Assembly: GCF_002843305.1 (NCBI RefSeq)
Contig: NZ_PGSG01000043.1
Coordinates: forward strand, 1 to 41,938
Source: Streptomyces barkulensis
GTDB taxonomy: Bacteria; Actinomycetota; Actinomycetes; Streptomycetales; Streptomycetaceae
Direction of reading: 5' to 3'
DNA length: 41,938 nucleotides
Within the stretch, counting starts at the first letter, position 1. Every line of letters starts with the position of its first letter. A program made the translations under genes and the position numbers. The notes beneath the pieces are model-generated. The model made no database searches. It was not told the origin of the DNA and worked only from the letters and a program-made list of their open reading frames with translations. Below are positions 1 to 7,686 of the stretch, one piece after another.

Positions 1-901
1 TGAACGCTTCTCATCCTGTGGTTCGTGGGTGATGGCGGCTGGTGGTCGGGGGGCCGTAACGCGGCAGGGCTCCTGGTCGTTGCGGCTGGTGATCTCACTC
101 GCCAACGTCTCGACACAGGAGCCCTGTTGGTCCCGTATCGTGCCATGCTCGACGTCCCCCACGAAGTCGTGGAGCACGTTTCCTGGCTCATCTACGCCCG
201 AAGGCGTGAGCTGAACTCCCGCTGGCGGAAGCTGGGCTGCTTCCGCCAGGCCCTGCTGGTCCTGGTGCACCTGCGCAAGAACGAGACCCTGGCCCAGGCC
301 GCAGCGGGGTTCGGCATCTCCACCGCCACCGCCGGCCGGTACGTGAGCGAAACGGTCGACCTCCTCGCCGAGCGCGCCCCGAGCCTGCACGAGGCCCTGC
401 GCGAGCTGCCGCCGGAGGGGTTCGTCATCCTCGACGGCACTTTGATCACTACCAACCGCATCGCGGCGGACGAGCCGTACTACTCGCAGAAGCACCGCCG
501 CCACGGGATGAACGTGCAGGTCATCGCCCGCCCGGACGGCACCCCGCTCTGGTTCTCCCGCGCGACACCGGGCCGCACGCACGACCTGACCGCAGCCCGC
601 GCCCACGGTGTGATCCAAGCCTGCCTGTCCCGTCAGCTCCTCGTCCTGGCCGACCGCGCCTACCAGGGCGCCGGCGCGACCGTCCGCACCCCCTACTACG
701 GTCATCGCGACCTGCCCGAGCACTACCAGCAGTACAACCGCGACCACGCCCGGCTGCGCGCCCCGGGCGAACGCGCCTTCGCCCGCCTCAAGCAATGGCG
801 GATCCTCCGCAAGGCCCGGTGCAGCACCAACCGCATCGGTCGCACGGTCGCCGCCGTTCACGCCATCGAGATCGCCTGGCGCTCAGGATGAGAAGCGTTC
901 A
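1..901 (+). mobile_element. Complete IS5-family-like insertion sequence, 901 bp
   Basis: Perfect 18-bp terminal inverted repeats bound the element: TGAACGCTTCTCATCCTG at 1-18 and its reverse complement at 884-901. Between them lies one transposase gene. The right repeat contains the transposase stop codon (889-891), a compact layout seen in small IS elements. A length near 900 bp with a single DDE transposase fits the IS5 superfamily; the subgroup was not determined. The left flank lies outside the window, so the target-site duplication cannot be seen. The element looks intact and potentially active. Confidence 0.93.
145..891 (+). CDS. IS5-family-like DDE transposase (DDE_Tnp_4 type)
   Basis: This 248-residue protein starts at ATG 145 (MLDVPHEVVEHVSW), after which the family-like sequence begins. 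The frame is open upstream to position 25 but that part is low-complexity Gly/Trp/Arg and probably untranslated. An N-terminal helix-turn-helix region (QAAAGFGISTATAGRYVSE) precedes the catalytic core. The three acidic residues can be read in order: Asp in VILDGTLI, Asp in LVLADRAYQGAG, Glu in PGERAFARLKQW. It would catalyse cut-and-paste movement of the enclosing element through its 18-bp ends. No frameshift is seen. Exact start uncertain. Confidence 0.9.
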   Translation: MLDVPHEVVEHVSWLIYARRRELNSRWRKLGCFRQALLVLVHLRKNETLAQAAAGFGISTATAGRYVSETVDLLAERAPSLHEALRELPPEGFVILDGTLITTNRIAADEPYYSQKHRRHGMNVQVIARPDGTPLWFSRATPGRTHDLTAARAHGVIQACLSRQLLVLADRAYQGAGATVRTPYYGHRDLPEHYQQYNRDHARLRAPGERAFARLKQWRILRKARCSTNRIGRTVAAVHAIEIAWRSG

Positions 902-991
902 CTGGAAGCAAAGACCGAGAACCTGCGGTTCTCTGCCCGGATCTTCCCCTCTGTCCATACCTGCGGCCCTCACGACGCTAACGTCAAGTTC

Positions 992-1516
992 ATGATCGTA
1001 TGGCTCAACGGCACCCACGGCGCAGGCAAGACGACGACCAGCACACTCGTACAACAGCTCATCCCGAACTCACGGGTGTTCGACGCCGAGAAAGTCGGCG
1101 AGACACTCATGGACATCAAGCCCGGGCTGCCCGCGACGGACAACTTCCAGCACTGGCCACCGTGGCGGCCCCTCGTGGTCGAGACCGCCCGGCGCATCCT
1201 CGACTACACCGGCGGCACCCTGGTGATGCCCATGACAGTCTTGATCGAGCAGTATTGGCGCGAGATCAGCTCGGGCCTTGCCCAGCACGATATTCCGGTC
1301 CGGCACTTCGTCCTCCATGCCGACCAGGACACCCTCCGCGCGCGCATCGCGGGCGACACCGTTCTCGGCCCCAACTCCCCGTTCCGCCTCCAGTACCTTG
1401 AGCCCTACGCTGAGGCAGCCCGCACGTGGCTGCACGCCGAGGCCGAGGTCGTCGACACCACGCACCTCACGCCCGACCAGGCCGCCCAGCAGATCACAGA
1501 GGCCGTCAGGAGCTGA
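992..1516 (+). CDS. TmrB-like P-loop ATP-binding protein
   Basis: A 174-aa protein whose N terminus is a Walker A loop, GTHGAGKT at residues 7-14, directly after the first beta strand (MIVWLN). This opening matches the family of Bacillus TmrB, an ATP-binding protein that gives tunicamycin resistance, and related kinase-like P-loop proteins; TmrB is slightly longer. The rest (VFDAEKVGETL, TGGTLVMPMTVL, HFVLHADQDTLRARI, VVDTTHLTPDQAA) follows the nucleoside/shikimate-kinase-like fold. There is no good Shine-Dalgarno box before ATG 992 and only 90 bp separates it from the IS right end, so its native promoter may have been displaced. Assignment to the family is firm; tunicamycin resistance itself is inference. 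Confidence 0.8.
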   Translation: MIVWLNGTHGAGKTTTSTLVQQLIPNSRVFDAEKVGETLMDIKPGLPATDNFQHWPPWRPLVVETARRILDYTGGTLVMPMTVLIEQYWREISSGLAQHDIPVRHFVLHADQDTLRARIAGDTVLGPNSPFRLQYLEPYAEAARTWLHAEAEVVDTTHLTPDQAAQQITEAVRS

Positions 1517-1547
1517 GAGAACGACCCTCCGGCGTCAACCCTCGCAG

Positions 1548-1575
1548 GTGACAACAGGCCTACCTATGTGACAAC
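1548..1575 (+). repeat. Short direct repeat GTGACAAC x2
   Basis: The octamer GTGACAAC occurs at 1548-1555 and 1568-1575, spaced 20 bp start to start, in the gap between the TmrB-like gene and the oxidoreductase operon. Repeats like this can be remnants of an IS21-like end or a protein-binding pair. Nothing else in the gap supports either reading. Confidence 0.3.
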
Positions 1576-1621
1576 TATCGTGCTTCGGCTCAAGCGCTCG
1601 GCTGTCCGCCCACCCGCGAGC

Positions 1622-1663
1622 GCCGTGTGCCCCGAGCCGCCCAGCGGTCCGGGGACACACGGC
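1622..1663 (-). terminator. GC-rich hairpin downstream of quinone oxidoreductase
   Basis: GCCGTGTGCCCCG (1622-1634) pairs with CGGGGACACACGGC (1650-1663), with one bulged base and a 15-nt loop. It begins 25 bp beyond the stop codon of the minus-strand oxidoreductase and lacks a U-tract, as is usual in Streptomyces. It could also stop plus-strand transcription from the TmrB-like gene. Confidence 0.6.
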
Positions 1664-1687
1664 GCCGGCGGGTGGGCCGGCAACGGC

Positions 1688-2680
1688 TCAGGGCTGGATG
1701 ACGACGCGGCCGGTGGTGGTGCCGTCGGCGACGCGCTGGACGGCGTCGGCCGCATCCTCCATCGGTACGCGCTCGCTCACCAGCGGCTTGATCGCGCCCT
1801 GTTCGGCGAGCCTGGTCAGCTCCTGGTGGCAGGCGCGGACGGCGGCCGGGTCCTGGGTGTTGTACAGACCCCAGTGCAGGCCGAGGATGGCGTAGTTCTT
1901 CACCAGGGCGTGGTTGAGGCCGGGGCTGGGGATGGCGCCGCTGGCGAAGCCGACGACCACGATCCGCCCCTCGAAGGCGACGCACTTGGTGGATGCGGTG
2001 TATGCGTCGCCGCCGACGGGGTCGTAGACCACGTCCGCGCCGTGGCCGCCGGTGGCCTCCTTGACCGCCTGGGCCAGGCCCTTGACGCCGTCGACGGCGC
2101 GCCGGTCGATCACCGTCTCGCAGCCCAGCTCCCGGGCCACCGCGGCCTTCTCGGGGCCGCCGACGACGCCGATCACCTTCGCGCCCGCCGCCTGGCCGAG
2201 CTGGACGGCGGCGCTGCCCACTCCCCCGGCGGCGGCGTGGACCAGCAGGGTCTCGCCCGGCTGGAGGCGGGCGCGGCGGTGGAGGCCGAACCAGCCGGTC
2301 TGGTAGCCGATGTGAAGGGCGGCGGCCTCGGCGTCGTCCAGCGCAGCGGGCGCGGGGGCGCAGTGGGACTCGTCGACCGTCACCAGTTCGGCGAAGGCGC
2401 CGTGGGGCAGGTCGGGCTGGGCGATGACGCGGGTGCCGGTGGCGGTGGAGGTGCCCTCGCCGGCCGCCACGACCTCGCCGCACAGCTCCACACCGGGGGT
2501 GAAGGGCAGCGGGGGCCGTACCTGGTAGTGGCCGCGGCACAGCAGCGCGTCGGGGAAGTTGACGTTCGCCGCCCGTACGCGCAGCAGGAGGCGGCCGGGG
2601 CCCGGCTCGGGGTCCGGGACCTCCTCCAGCCGCATCGCCTCGCGCGGTTCGCCGTTGCTGTGGACGCGCCATGCCTTCAC
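1688..2680 (-). CDS. NADPH:quinone oxidoreductase (zinc-free MDR family)
   Basis: 330 aa. The GTG start at 2680 (MKAWRVHSNGEPREAMRLEE) is chosen because GGAGG sits 7 nt upstream; the frame stays open much further but that is chance in this GC content. The protein has the MDR layout: a GroES-like N-terminal domain (VRAANVNFPDALLCRGHYQ) and a Rossmann domain with the quinone-oxidoreductase signature AAGGVGSAAVQL at about 150-161. The structural-zinc cysteines of alcohol dehydrogenases are absent. Predicted role is NADPH-dependent reduction of quinones or enones, possibly an acyl-chain intermediate. It is third in a minus-strand operon after SDR and TetR genes (89-bp gap to the TetR stop). Confidence 0.88.
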   Translation of the reverse strand: MKAWRVHSNGEPREAMRLEEVPDPEPGPGRLLLRVRAANVNFPDALLCRGHYQVRPPLPFTPGVELCGEVVAAGEGTSTATGTRVIAQPDLPHGAFAELVTVDESHCAPAPAALDDAEAAALHIGYQTGWFGLHRRARLQPGETLLVHAAAGGVGSAAVQLGQAAGAKVIGVVGGPEKAAVARELGCETVIDRRAVDGVKGLAQAVKEATGGHGADVVYDPVGGDAYTASTKCVAFEGRIVVVGFASGAIPSPGLNHALVKNYAILGLHWGLYNTQDPAAVRACHQELTRLAEQGAIKPLVSERVPMEDAADAVQRVADGTTTGRVVIQP

Positions 2681-2769
2681 CTGAGGCCTCCGCCTTGGGT
2701 AGTGGGTCGTGTGGGGTCGTGGGTTGTGCCGGGTTCTTCGGGTGGTCCGTAAGGCGCCGAGTTGGGGGT

Positions 2770-3381
2770 CTACGGCCGCAGGGCCCGCAGCAGCAGGTCC
2801 GCCAGGTGGTCGGCGACCTCCTGCGGGGTCATGCGCCCGCCGGGCCGGTACCAGGTGCTGAGGTGGTGGACGGAGCCGAAGTGGTAGTCCACCACCAAGT
2901 CGGCCGGGGTGGCGGTGGAGAACACCCCCGCCTTCTGCCCCTCCTCGATCAGGGCGCGGAACCGCTCGTGGTAGCGGCGGCGTTCGGAGCGCACCTGCTT
3001 CTGCTTGTCCTCGCTGAGCTGGTGCATGGAGCGGAAGAAGATCGAGGCGTCGTCGAGGTTGTCGATGGTGGTGACGACGACGTCGGCGGCGGCGTCGCGC
3101 AGCCGCCGCTCCACGGGCGCGTCGGAGGAGGCGAAGGCGTCCAGCCGCTCCTGCTGCAGGCGCAGCACCCGGCCGTAGATCTCGTGCAGCAGGTCGTCCT
3201 TGGAACCGAAGTAGTGGTAGAGGGCGCCCTTGGTGACGCCCGCCGCCTCGACGATCTCCTGGACGGAGGTGCGGTCGTAGCCGCGGTCGGCGAACAGCCG
3301 GGTGGCGGCGGCCAGCAGCCGCTGCGGGACGGGCTGGGTGGGGGCGGCGTCGTCCTGCCGCTGGTTCGCCGGGCTCGTCAT
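2770..3381 (-). CDS. TetR/AcrR-family transcriptional regulator (KstR2-like)
   Basis: 203 aa from ATG 3381, with AGGAGG 7 nt upstream. The N-terminal helix-turn-helix (about residues 20-62: LLAAATRLFADRGY...VQEIVEAAGVTKGALYHYFGSKDDLL) is typical TetR. The C-terminal ligand domain ends in WYRPGGRMTPQEVADHLADLLL, a tail resembling KstR2-type regulators of acyl-CoA catabolism. It lies 26 bp downstream of the SDR gene and 89 bp upstream of the quinone oxidoreductase gene, so probably co-transcribed with its targets. An ACC-N4-GGT palindrome in front of the operon (4272-4285) is a plausible autoregulatory operator. The ligand is unknown; a CoA thioester is a guess. Confidence 0.9.
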   Translation of the reverse strand: MTSPANQRQDDAAPTQPVPQRLLAAATRLFADRGYDRTSVQEIVEAAGVTKGALYHYFGSKDDLLHEIYGRVLRLQQERLDAFASSDAPVERRLRDAAADVVVTTIDNLDDASIFFRSMHQLSEDKQKQVRSERRRYHERFRALIEEGQKAGVFSTATPADLVVDYHFGSVHHLSTWYRPGGRMTPQEVADHLADLLLRALRP

Positions 3382-3407
3382 GGCGGTTCCTCCTGCTGCT
3401 CGTGGCC

Positions 3408-4187
3408 TTACCGGGCCTGCTGGTCCCGCTGGATTGTCTCCAGCTTCCGCTGCACATGATTCATGCCGTCCAGCCACTTGTCGGTGTCGGATGCCCGCGC
3501 GACGGCGTAGCGGCCGGCCTCCGGGTGCGGCAGGACCAGGAAGCGTCCGGCGTCGACGGCCTCCAGGGTGGCGCGGGCGACGTCCTCCGGCTCGATGGCG
3601 GTGGGCCTCAGCACCAGGTCGCCGGCGGTGGAGGCGGAGTCGAGCATGTCGGTGCGCACGCCCTGCGGGCACACGGCGTGGACGTCGATGCCGCGGTGGC
3701 GGTAGGTGAGCGACAGCCACTCGGCGAAGGCGAGGGCGGCGTGCTTGGAGACGCTGTAGGGCGCGGAGCCGACCATGGTGAGCATTCCGGCGGCCGAGAC
3801 GGTGGCGACGAAGCGGCCCCGGCCGCGCTCCAGCCACTCGGGCAGCAGCTCGCGCGCCGCCCGGACGTGGGCCATGACGTTGACGTCCCAGGCTGCGTCC
3901 CAGACGGCGTCGGCGGCCTCGGGGCCGCCGCCGGGGGCGATGCCGGCGTTGGCGCAGAAGACATCGATTCCGCCGCCGAGGGCCTCGCGGGCGGCGGGGA
4001 CGACCTCCGAGGCGTCGCCGGGCACTGCCGTGGCGCCGATCTCGCGCGCGACGGCCTCGGCCTTGCCGGCGTCGAGGTCGTTGACGACGACCCTGGCGCC
4101 GCGTGCGGCGAAGGCGCGTGCGAGGGCGGCGCCGATGCCGCCGCCCGCCCCGGTCACCACGACGCCCGAGTCCCGCAGGTCCTCCAT
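3408..4187 (-). CDS. SDR-family NAD(P)-dependent oxidoreductase
   Basis: 259 aa from ATG 4187, preceded by AAGGGTGGG. Classical short-chain dehydrogenase: cofactor loop TGAGGGIG at 12-19, NAG at 80-82, Asn103 (DVNVMAH), and the catalytic Ser131, Tyr144 and Lys148 (YSVSK). After the active site, VCPQGVRTDMLDS is the usual PG-type segment. ND at 36-37, at the end of the second strand (VVVNDLD), suggests NAD(H) preference. Probable reaction is oxidation of a hydroxyacyl or secondary alcohol substrate. It is the first gene of the SDR-TetR-quinone oxidoreductase operon; the promoter region contains a palindromic operator candidate. Confidence 0.9.
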   Translation of the reverse strand: MEDLRDSGVVVTGAGGGIGAALARAFAARGARVVVNDLDAGKAEAVAREIGATAVPGDASEVVPAAREALGGGIDVFCANAGIAPGGGPEAADAVWDAAWDVNVMAHVRAARELLPEWLERGRGRFVATVSAAGMLTMVGSAPYSVSKHAALAFAEWLSLTYRHRGIDVHAVCPQGVRTDMLDSASTAGDLVLRPTAIEPEDVARATLEAVDAGRFLVLPHPEAGRYAVARASDTDKWLDGMNHVQRKLETIQRDQQAR

Positions 4188-4271
4188 GTGCCCACCCTTC
4201 GTCTCGTTCCGGTCGCCGACGGTGGTCGTCTTCCGGCCGCTCCCGGTGATCCACCGACTTCCTGCACAGAC

Positions 4272-4285
4272 TAACCAGTCGGTAT
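4272..4285 (-). promoter_or_regulatory. Candidate TetR operator in SDR promoter
   Basis: TAACCAGTCGGTAT on the plus strand is a near-palindrome with core ACC-AGTC-GGT (minus-strand reading ATACCGACTGGTTA). It lies about 85 bp upstream of the SDR start. On the minus strand TTCCGA, 18 nt and TAGTCT could be -35 and -10 boxes, which would place the operator in the spacer. The obvious candidate to bind it is the TetR protein encoded in the same operon. This is inference from symmetry and position only. Confidence 0.5.
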
Positions 4286-4382
4286 GTGGCATCGGAAGAT
4301 TCGGGGGCACACGGATCCATTGGAGGGTCCGGTACGTCCCAGCGATGACGGCTGTGGTCGATTACGTCGGAGGTGGTACGCG

Positions 4383-4919
4383 TTGGCCGGTTTCAATGCC
4401 CTGGCGGAACAGGTCCGTGATCCCGGAAGAGACCCGTCCCAGCGCAGGCAGGCCCTGCGCAAGTGCCTGGAGCGCTTCGCCCCCTACGGGCACCGCGCCA
4501 CCTGGCACCACCTGTGCGCCCGCGCGGGTATCTCCCCCGACGACCGCAGCCCCGATCCGGATCGGCTGGTGGCCGCGCTGGAGGAGCTGGAGGAGGCCCG
4601 GGAGGTGTGGCTGGCGTACGAGCGCGACTTCGCGCGGCGGCGCAGGGAGCAGAAGCACGTCGGCGTCCGGCAGCCGCCGGGCGACGCCTGGCACCGCCGG
4701 TGCTGGGGCGGTCGCGGGCTGCTGCCCGTGGAGGACCCCGGCGCCGCGCCGCCCGCCCCGCTGGCGGAGGTGCTGCGGCGGCTGGTCCGTGAGGCGGAGG
4801 CGCGCGAGGCACGGCGTGCGGCGCAGGCGATGCACAGCGCCGAGCGGGCCCTGGGGGCCCGGCGGCCGGGTGCGGTGGCGCACGGCGGCGGCGCCGGAAG
4901 GATGGCGGTCAGCGGCTGA
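4383..4919 (+). CDS. Conserved Streptomyces hypothetical protein
   Basis: 178 aa from a TTG at 4383, chosen because GGAGGTGG lies 7 nt upstream and family-like sequence begins there (MAGFNALAEQVRDPGRDPSQRRQALRK). An in-frame ATG at 4284 has no ribosome site and precedes basic, unconserved-looking sequence. The N-terminal two thirds (LRKCLERFAPYGHRATWHHLC, DPDRLVAALEELEEAREVWLAYERDFARRRREQK) is helical and charged, with no transmembrane segment or signal peptide. The C-terminal third is Arg/Ala/Gly-rich and probably disordered. I recall similar proteins in other streptomycetes but know no function. A strong hairpin follows 52 bp after the stop. Confidence 0.65.
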   Translation: MAGFNALAEQVRDPGRDPSQRRQALRKCLERFAPYGHRATWHHLCARAGISPDDRSPDPDRLVAALEELEEAREVWLAYERDFARRRREQKHVGVRQPPGDAWHRRCWGGRGLLPVEDPGAAPPAPLAEVLRRLVREAEAREARRAAQAMHSAERALGARRPGAVAHGGGAGRMAVSG

Positions 4920-4970
4920 CACCCGCGGTCGGCACGGGCGGCCCGGATGACCCCGGCGGCCCGGTGGAGC

Positions 4971-5023
4971 ATGGCGCGTCACGGCGGGCCCCGGATCTTC
5001 CGGGGCCCGCCGTGACGCGCCAT
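4971..5023 (+). terminator. Strong intrinsic-type terminator, 24-bp perfect stem
   Basis: Perfect inverted repeats of 24 bp (4971-4994 and 5000-5023) flank the 5-nt loop ATCTT. No U-tract follows. It separates the hypothetical gene ending at 4919 from the MaoC promoter at 5051, so it insulates the downstream regulated gene. Confidence 0.85.
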
Positions 5024-5050
5024 ACGTGTACGGGGAGACGGGCCCGGCCG

Positions 5051-5079
5051 TTGACATGCCCGACGCCCCCGACCATGCT
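5051..5079 (+). promoter_or_regulatory. HrdB-type promoter of the MaoC gene
   Basis: TTGACA (5051-5056) is a consensus -35 box. CATGCT (5074-5079) follows after a 17-bp spacer as -10 box. Transcription would start near 5086, inside the operator that begins at 5081, leaving a leader of about 75 nt before ATG 5162. Confidence 0.7.
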
Positions 5080-5080
5080 G

Positions 5081-5094
5081 AGCAAGCGCTTAGT
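5081..5094 (+). promoter_or_regulatory. AGCAAGCGCTTAGT operator, copy 1
   Basis: Near-palindromic 14-mer AGCAAGCGCTTAGT, one nucleotide after the -10 box. The identical 14-mer lies in the same register at the promoter of the acyl-CoA dehydrogenase pair (28775-28788). It matches the published mycobacterial KstR2 consensus AnCAAGnnCTTGnT at all but one fixed position. Likely repressor: the TetR protein at 5652-6419. Confidence 0.72.
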
Positions 5095-5161
5095 AGCGTG
5101 TACCGACACAACGGACACACGGACACACGGACACCACGCATGGTTGGGGAGGCGAGCTTCG

Positions 5162-5626
5162 ATGGCGGAGCCCCGGGTTTTCACATCGGTCGACGAGCTG
5201 AAGGCCGCTGTCGGCGAGGAGCTGGGCACCAGCGACTGGCTGGAGGTGGACCAGAAGCGGATCGACCTGTTCGCGGACGCGACCGGCGACCACCAGTGGA
5301 TCCACGTCGACCCGGAGAAGGCCGCCGCCGGCCCGTTCGGCACGACCATCGCGCACGGCTATCTGACGCTCTCGCTGCTGCCGGTGCTGGTGCCGCAGCT
5401 CATCCGCGTCGAGGGCGTGCGCATGGGCATCAACTACGGCGTGAACAAGGTCCGCTTCCCCTCCCCCCTGCCGGTCGGCTCGCGGGTGCGCGCGACCGCG
5501 CGGATCACGGAGGTCTCCGAGGTGGGCGAGGGCTGCGTCCAGTTCGCCTCGGTGGTGACGGTCGAGCGTGAGGGCGGGGAGAAGCCGGTGTGCGTCGCGG
5601 AGAGCGTCGTGCGCTACTACCTCTGA
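5162..5626 (+). CDS. MaoC-family (R)-specific enoyl-CoA hydratase
   Basis: 154 aa from ATG 5162, with GGGGAGG about 10 nt upstream. It is a single hot-dog domain with the hydratase-2 signature: FADATGDHQWIHVDPEKA, giving catalytic Asp43 and His48, then GPFGTTIAHGYLTLSL. The length matches stand-alone MaoC dehydratases of the NodN/Rv0130 type. Expected reaction is reversible hydration of a trans-2-enoyl-CoA to the (R)-3-hydroxyacyl-CoA. It stands alone between a strong upstream terminator and a convergent TetR gene, and its promoter carries the same operator as the acyl-CoA dehydrogenase pair at 26-29 kb, so it probably acts in the same acyl-CoA pathway. Confidence 0.92.
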   Translation: MAEPRVFTSVDELKAAVGEELGTSDWLEVDQKRIDLFADATGDHQWIHVDPEKAAAGPFGTTIAHGYLTLSLLPVLVPQLIRVEGVRMGINYGVNKVRFPSPLPVGSRVRATARITEVSEVGEGCVQFASVVTVEREGGEKPVCVAESVVRYYL

Positions 5627-5651
5627 CGCCCTCCCCCGCCGTCCGCCGGGC

Positions 5652-6419
5652 TCACGCGCCCCGGCCGGCTCCGCCCGCGGTTCCGTCGGCGGGGCCGGCC
5701 GGGGCGCCGGCCATCCTCAGCACCAGTCCGGCGTAGAGCTCGCCGATCTCCTCGGGGGTGCGCGTGCCGCCGGAGCGGAACCAGCGGGCGACGTCGACGC
5801 AGAGCGAGAGCACGGCCAGGGCCGTGCCCCGGACGTCGGGGACGGTGAAGTCCCCGGCGGCCACCCCGTCCTGAAGGATGCCGCGCAGGATCTCCTCGCT
5901 GCGCCGCCGCAGGGCGACGATCTCGGCGTAGTGCTCCTCGGCCAGCGCGTTCAGCTCGTACTGCACCACCCGGGCCGTGGTGTGGCGCTCGGCGTGCCAG
6001 CGCACGAAGGCGCGCACCGCGGCGGCGAGCCGGTCGGCGGGGGACACCGCGCTGTTGCCGGCCTCGGTGAGGATGCGCACCGAGCGCTCGTGGCCCACCC
6101 GGCTGATCTGGTAGAGCAGCTCTTCCTTGGTGCGGTAGTGGATGTAGAGGGCGGCGGGGCTCATTCCGGCGCGGGAGGCGATGTCCCGGGTGGTGGTGGC
6201 GTGGAAGCCGCGCTCGGCGAAGGCCTCGACGGCCGCCAGCAGCAGCCGGCGGGCGGCGTCGGGGGCCACCTCGCCCCAGGAGTCGTCGGGCCCTCCGGCG
6301 CCGTCCGCGGCGTTCCCCGCTGCGTTCTCGGTGTTCTCGGTGTTCTCGGTGTTCCCGGTGTCCGCGGCGTCCATGGCGTCCGCGCTCTCCACGGACTCCG
6401 CTCCCGTCTCCGCAGCCAT
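5652..6419 (-). CDS. TetR-family regulator, candidate repressor of the AGCAAGCGCTTAGT regulon
   Basis: 255 aa from ATG 6419, with GAGG 5 nt upstream; an in-frame TTG at 6461 lacks a ribosome site. The first 45 residues are an acidic low-complexity arm containing NTENTENTEN. TetR helix-turn-helix follows (RRLLLAAVEAFAERGFHATTTRDIASRAGMSPAALYIHYRTKEELL), then a ligand domain ending WFRSGGTRTPEEIGELYAGLVLRM, again KstR2/FadR-like. It is convergent with the MaoC gene (25-bp gap). Its own upstream region carries AGCAGTCGCTTAGG (6471-6484), a degraded version of the operator at the MaoC and acyl-CoA dehydrogenase promoters, suggesting autoregulation and control of both. Confidence 0.88.
   Translation of the reverse strand: MAAETGAESVESADAMDAADTGNTENTENTENAAGNAADGAGGPDDSWGEVAPDAARRLLLAAVEAFAERGFHATTTRDIASRAGMSPAALYIHYRTKEELLYQISRVGHERSVRILTEAGNSAVSPADRLAAAVRAFVRWHAERHTTARVVQYELNALAEEHYAEIVALRRRSEEILRGILQDGVAAGDFTVPDVRGTALAVLSLCVDVARWFRSGGTRTPEEIGELYAGLVLRMAGAPAGPADGTAGGAGRGA
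6324..6359 (-). repeat. In-frame 9-bp tandem repeat in TetR arm
   Basis: Four consecutive copies of GTTCTCGGT (the last reads GTTCCCGGT) encode the repeated Asn-Thr-Glu tract in the N-terminal arm of the TetR protein. Copy changes would keep the frame and alter arm length only. Confidence 0.85.
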
Positions 6420-6470
6420 CAGCACCTCGCCCGTTCGTCCCGCCGGGCGAACACCATACAACGGTTGCTG

Positions 6471-6484
6471 AGCAGTCGCTTAGG
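6471..6484 (-). promoter_or_regulatory. Degenerate copy of the AGCAAGCGCTTAGT operator
   Basis: AGCAGTCGCTTAGG differs from the two perfect copies at three of 14 positions. It lies 52 bp upstream of the TetR start codon and the only gene it can serve is that TetR gene, which fits autoregulation with weaker binding. Confidence 0.5.
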
Positions 6485-6517
6485 GAGCTGGGGCGCGCGG
6501 GAAACCCCGGAGGGCGG

Positions 6518-7678
6518 TCAGAAGGCCGACACCCCGGTCAGCGAGCGGCCGATGAGCAGCTTGTGGATCTGGCTGGTGCCCTCGTACAGGGTCATCACGC
6601 GGGCATCGCGCAGCAGCTTGCCGACGGGGTACTCGTCGATGTAGCCGTAGCCGCCGAAGACCTGGAGGGCGTTGTTGGCGGCGCGCACGGCGGCCTCGGA
6701 GGCGTAGAGCTTGGCGACGGAGGACTCGGTGGCGAAGGGCAGGCCCCGGTCGATGTGGTCGGCCACGCGCCAGGTCAGCAGCCGGGCGGCGTCGACGTCC
6801 ACCGAGATGTCGCTGATCAGCTCCTGGACGAGCTGGTGGCGGGCGATGGGCTTGCCGAACTGCTCGCGCTCGGCGGCGTAGGCCACGGCCGCGTCCAGCG
6901 CCGCCTGGGCGATGCCGACGCATCCGGCCGCCACCGACATGCGCCCCTTGGCGAGGGCGGACATGGCGACGGAGAATCCCTTGCCCTCCTCGGCGATGCG
7001 GCAGTCGTCGGGGACGCGGACGCCGTCGAGCACCAGCTCGGCGGTGGCCTGGCCGCGCAGGCCGAGCTTGCCGTGGATCTCCCGGCGGGTCAGGCCGGGG
7101 GTGTCGGTGGGGACGAGGAAGGCGGTGATCCCCTTGTGGCCGGGCTCGGTGCCGGTACGGGCGAAGAGCAGCACCACGTCGGCCCAGGTGCCGTTGGTGA
7201 TGAACATCTTGGTGCCGTCGATGATCCAGTCGCCGCCGGGGCCGCCGTCGCGGCGGGCGCGGGTGGTGAGGTTGGCGGCGTCGGAGCCGGTGCCCGGCTC
7301 GGTCAGGCCGAAGCAGCCGATCGCCTCGCCGGCGCACAGGCCCGGCAGCCACCGCCGCTTGTGCTCCTCGTTCCCCCAGGCCGCGATCGACTTGGCGACC
7401 AGGCCGAGGGAGACCGACAGCACCCCGCGCACGGCGGAGTCCCCGCGCCCCAGTTCCTCGGTGACCAGGCAGTACGCCAGGTGGTCGCCGCCGGACCCGC
7501 CGTACTCCTCGTCGATGGTCAGGCCCAGGAAGCCCAGGTCGCCCAGGGACTTCACCACGGACCGGTCGATGCTCTCGGCGCGGTCCCACTCGGCGGCGTG
7601 CGGGACGATCTCCCGGTCGACGAACTCCTTGGCGAGCTGCCGTACGGCAGCCTGCTCCTGAGACAGCTCCAGATCCAT
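6518..7678 (-). CDS. Acyl-CoA dehydrogenase (FadE-type, short/branched chain)
   Basis: 386 aa from ATG 7678. Full-length flavoprotein: helical N domain, FAD-binding middle (CFGLTEPGTGSDAANL, MFITNGTWADVVLLFART), and the C-terminal helical domain with FGGYGYIDEYPVGKLLRDARVMTLYEGTSQI. Glu366 of YEGT is the catalytic base. It oxidises an acyl-CoA to the 2-enoyl-CoA and passes electrons to ETF. There is no convincing Shine-Dalgarno box. The TetR operator at 7687-7703 starts only 8 bp before the ATG, so the transcript may be leaderless or nearly so. It diverges from the TetR gene at 7745, its likely regulator. Confidence 0.93.
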   Translation of the reverse strand: MDLELSQEQAAVRQLAKEFVDREIVPHAAEWDRAESIDRSVVKSLGDLGFLGLTIDEEYGGSGGDHLAYCLVTEELGRGDSAVRGVLSVSLGLVAKSIAAWGNEEHKRRWLPGLCAGEAIGCFGLTEPGTGSDAANLTTRARRDGGPGGDWIIDGTKMFITNGTWADVVLLFARTGTEPGHKGITAFLVPTDTPGLTRREIHGKLGLRGQATAELVLDGVRVPDDCRIAEEGKGFSVAMSALAKGRMSVAAGCVGIAQAALDAAVAYAAEREQFGKPIARHQLVQELISDISVDVDAARLLTWRVADHIDRGLPFATESSVAKLYASEAAVRAANNALQVFGGYGYIDEYPVGKLLRDARVMTLYEGTSQIHKLLIGRSLTGVSAF

Positions 7679-7686
7679 GCCCAATA

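Noticed and set aside
4284..4382. N-terminal extension of the hypothetical protein from ATG 4284
   Set aside because: No ribosome site precedes ATG 4284, and the extension overlaps the SDR operator region; TTG 4383 has GGAGGTGG at correct spacing.
5026..5571. Plus-strand open frame overlapping the MaoC gene
   Set aside because: It lacks a ribosome site and domain content and is a shifted reading of the MaoC coding sequence.
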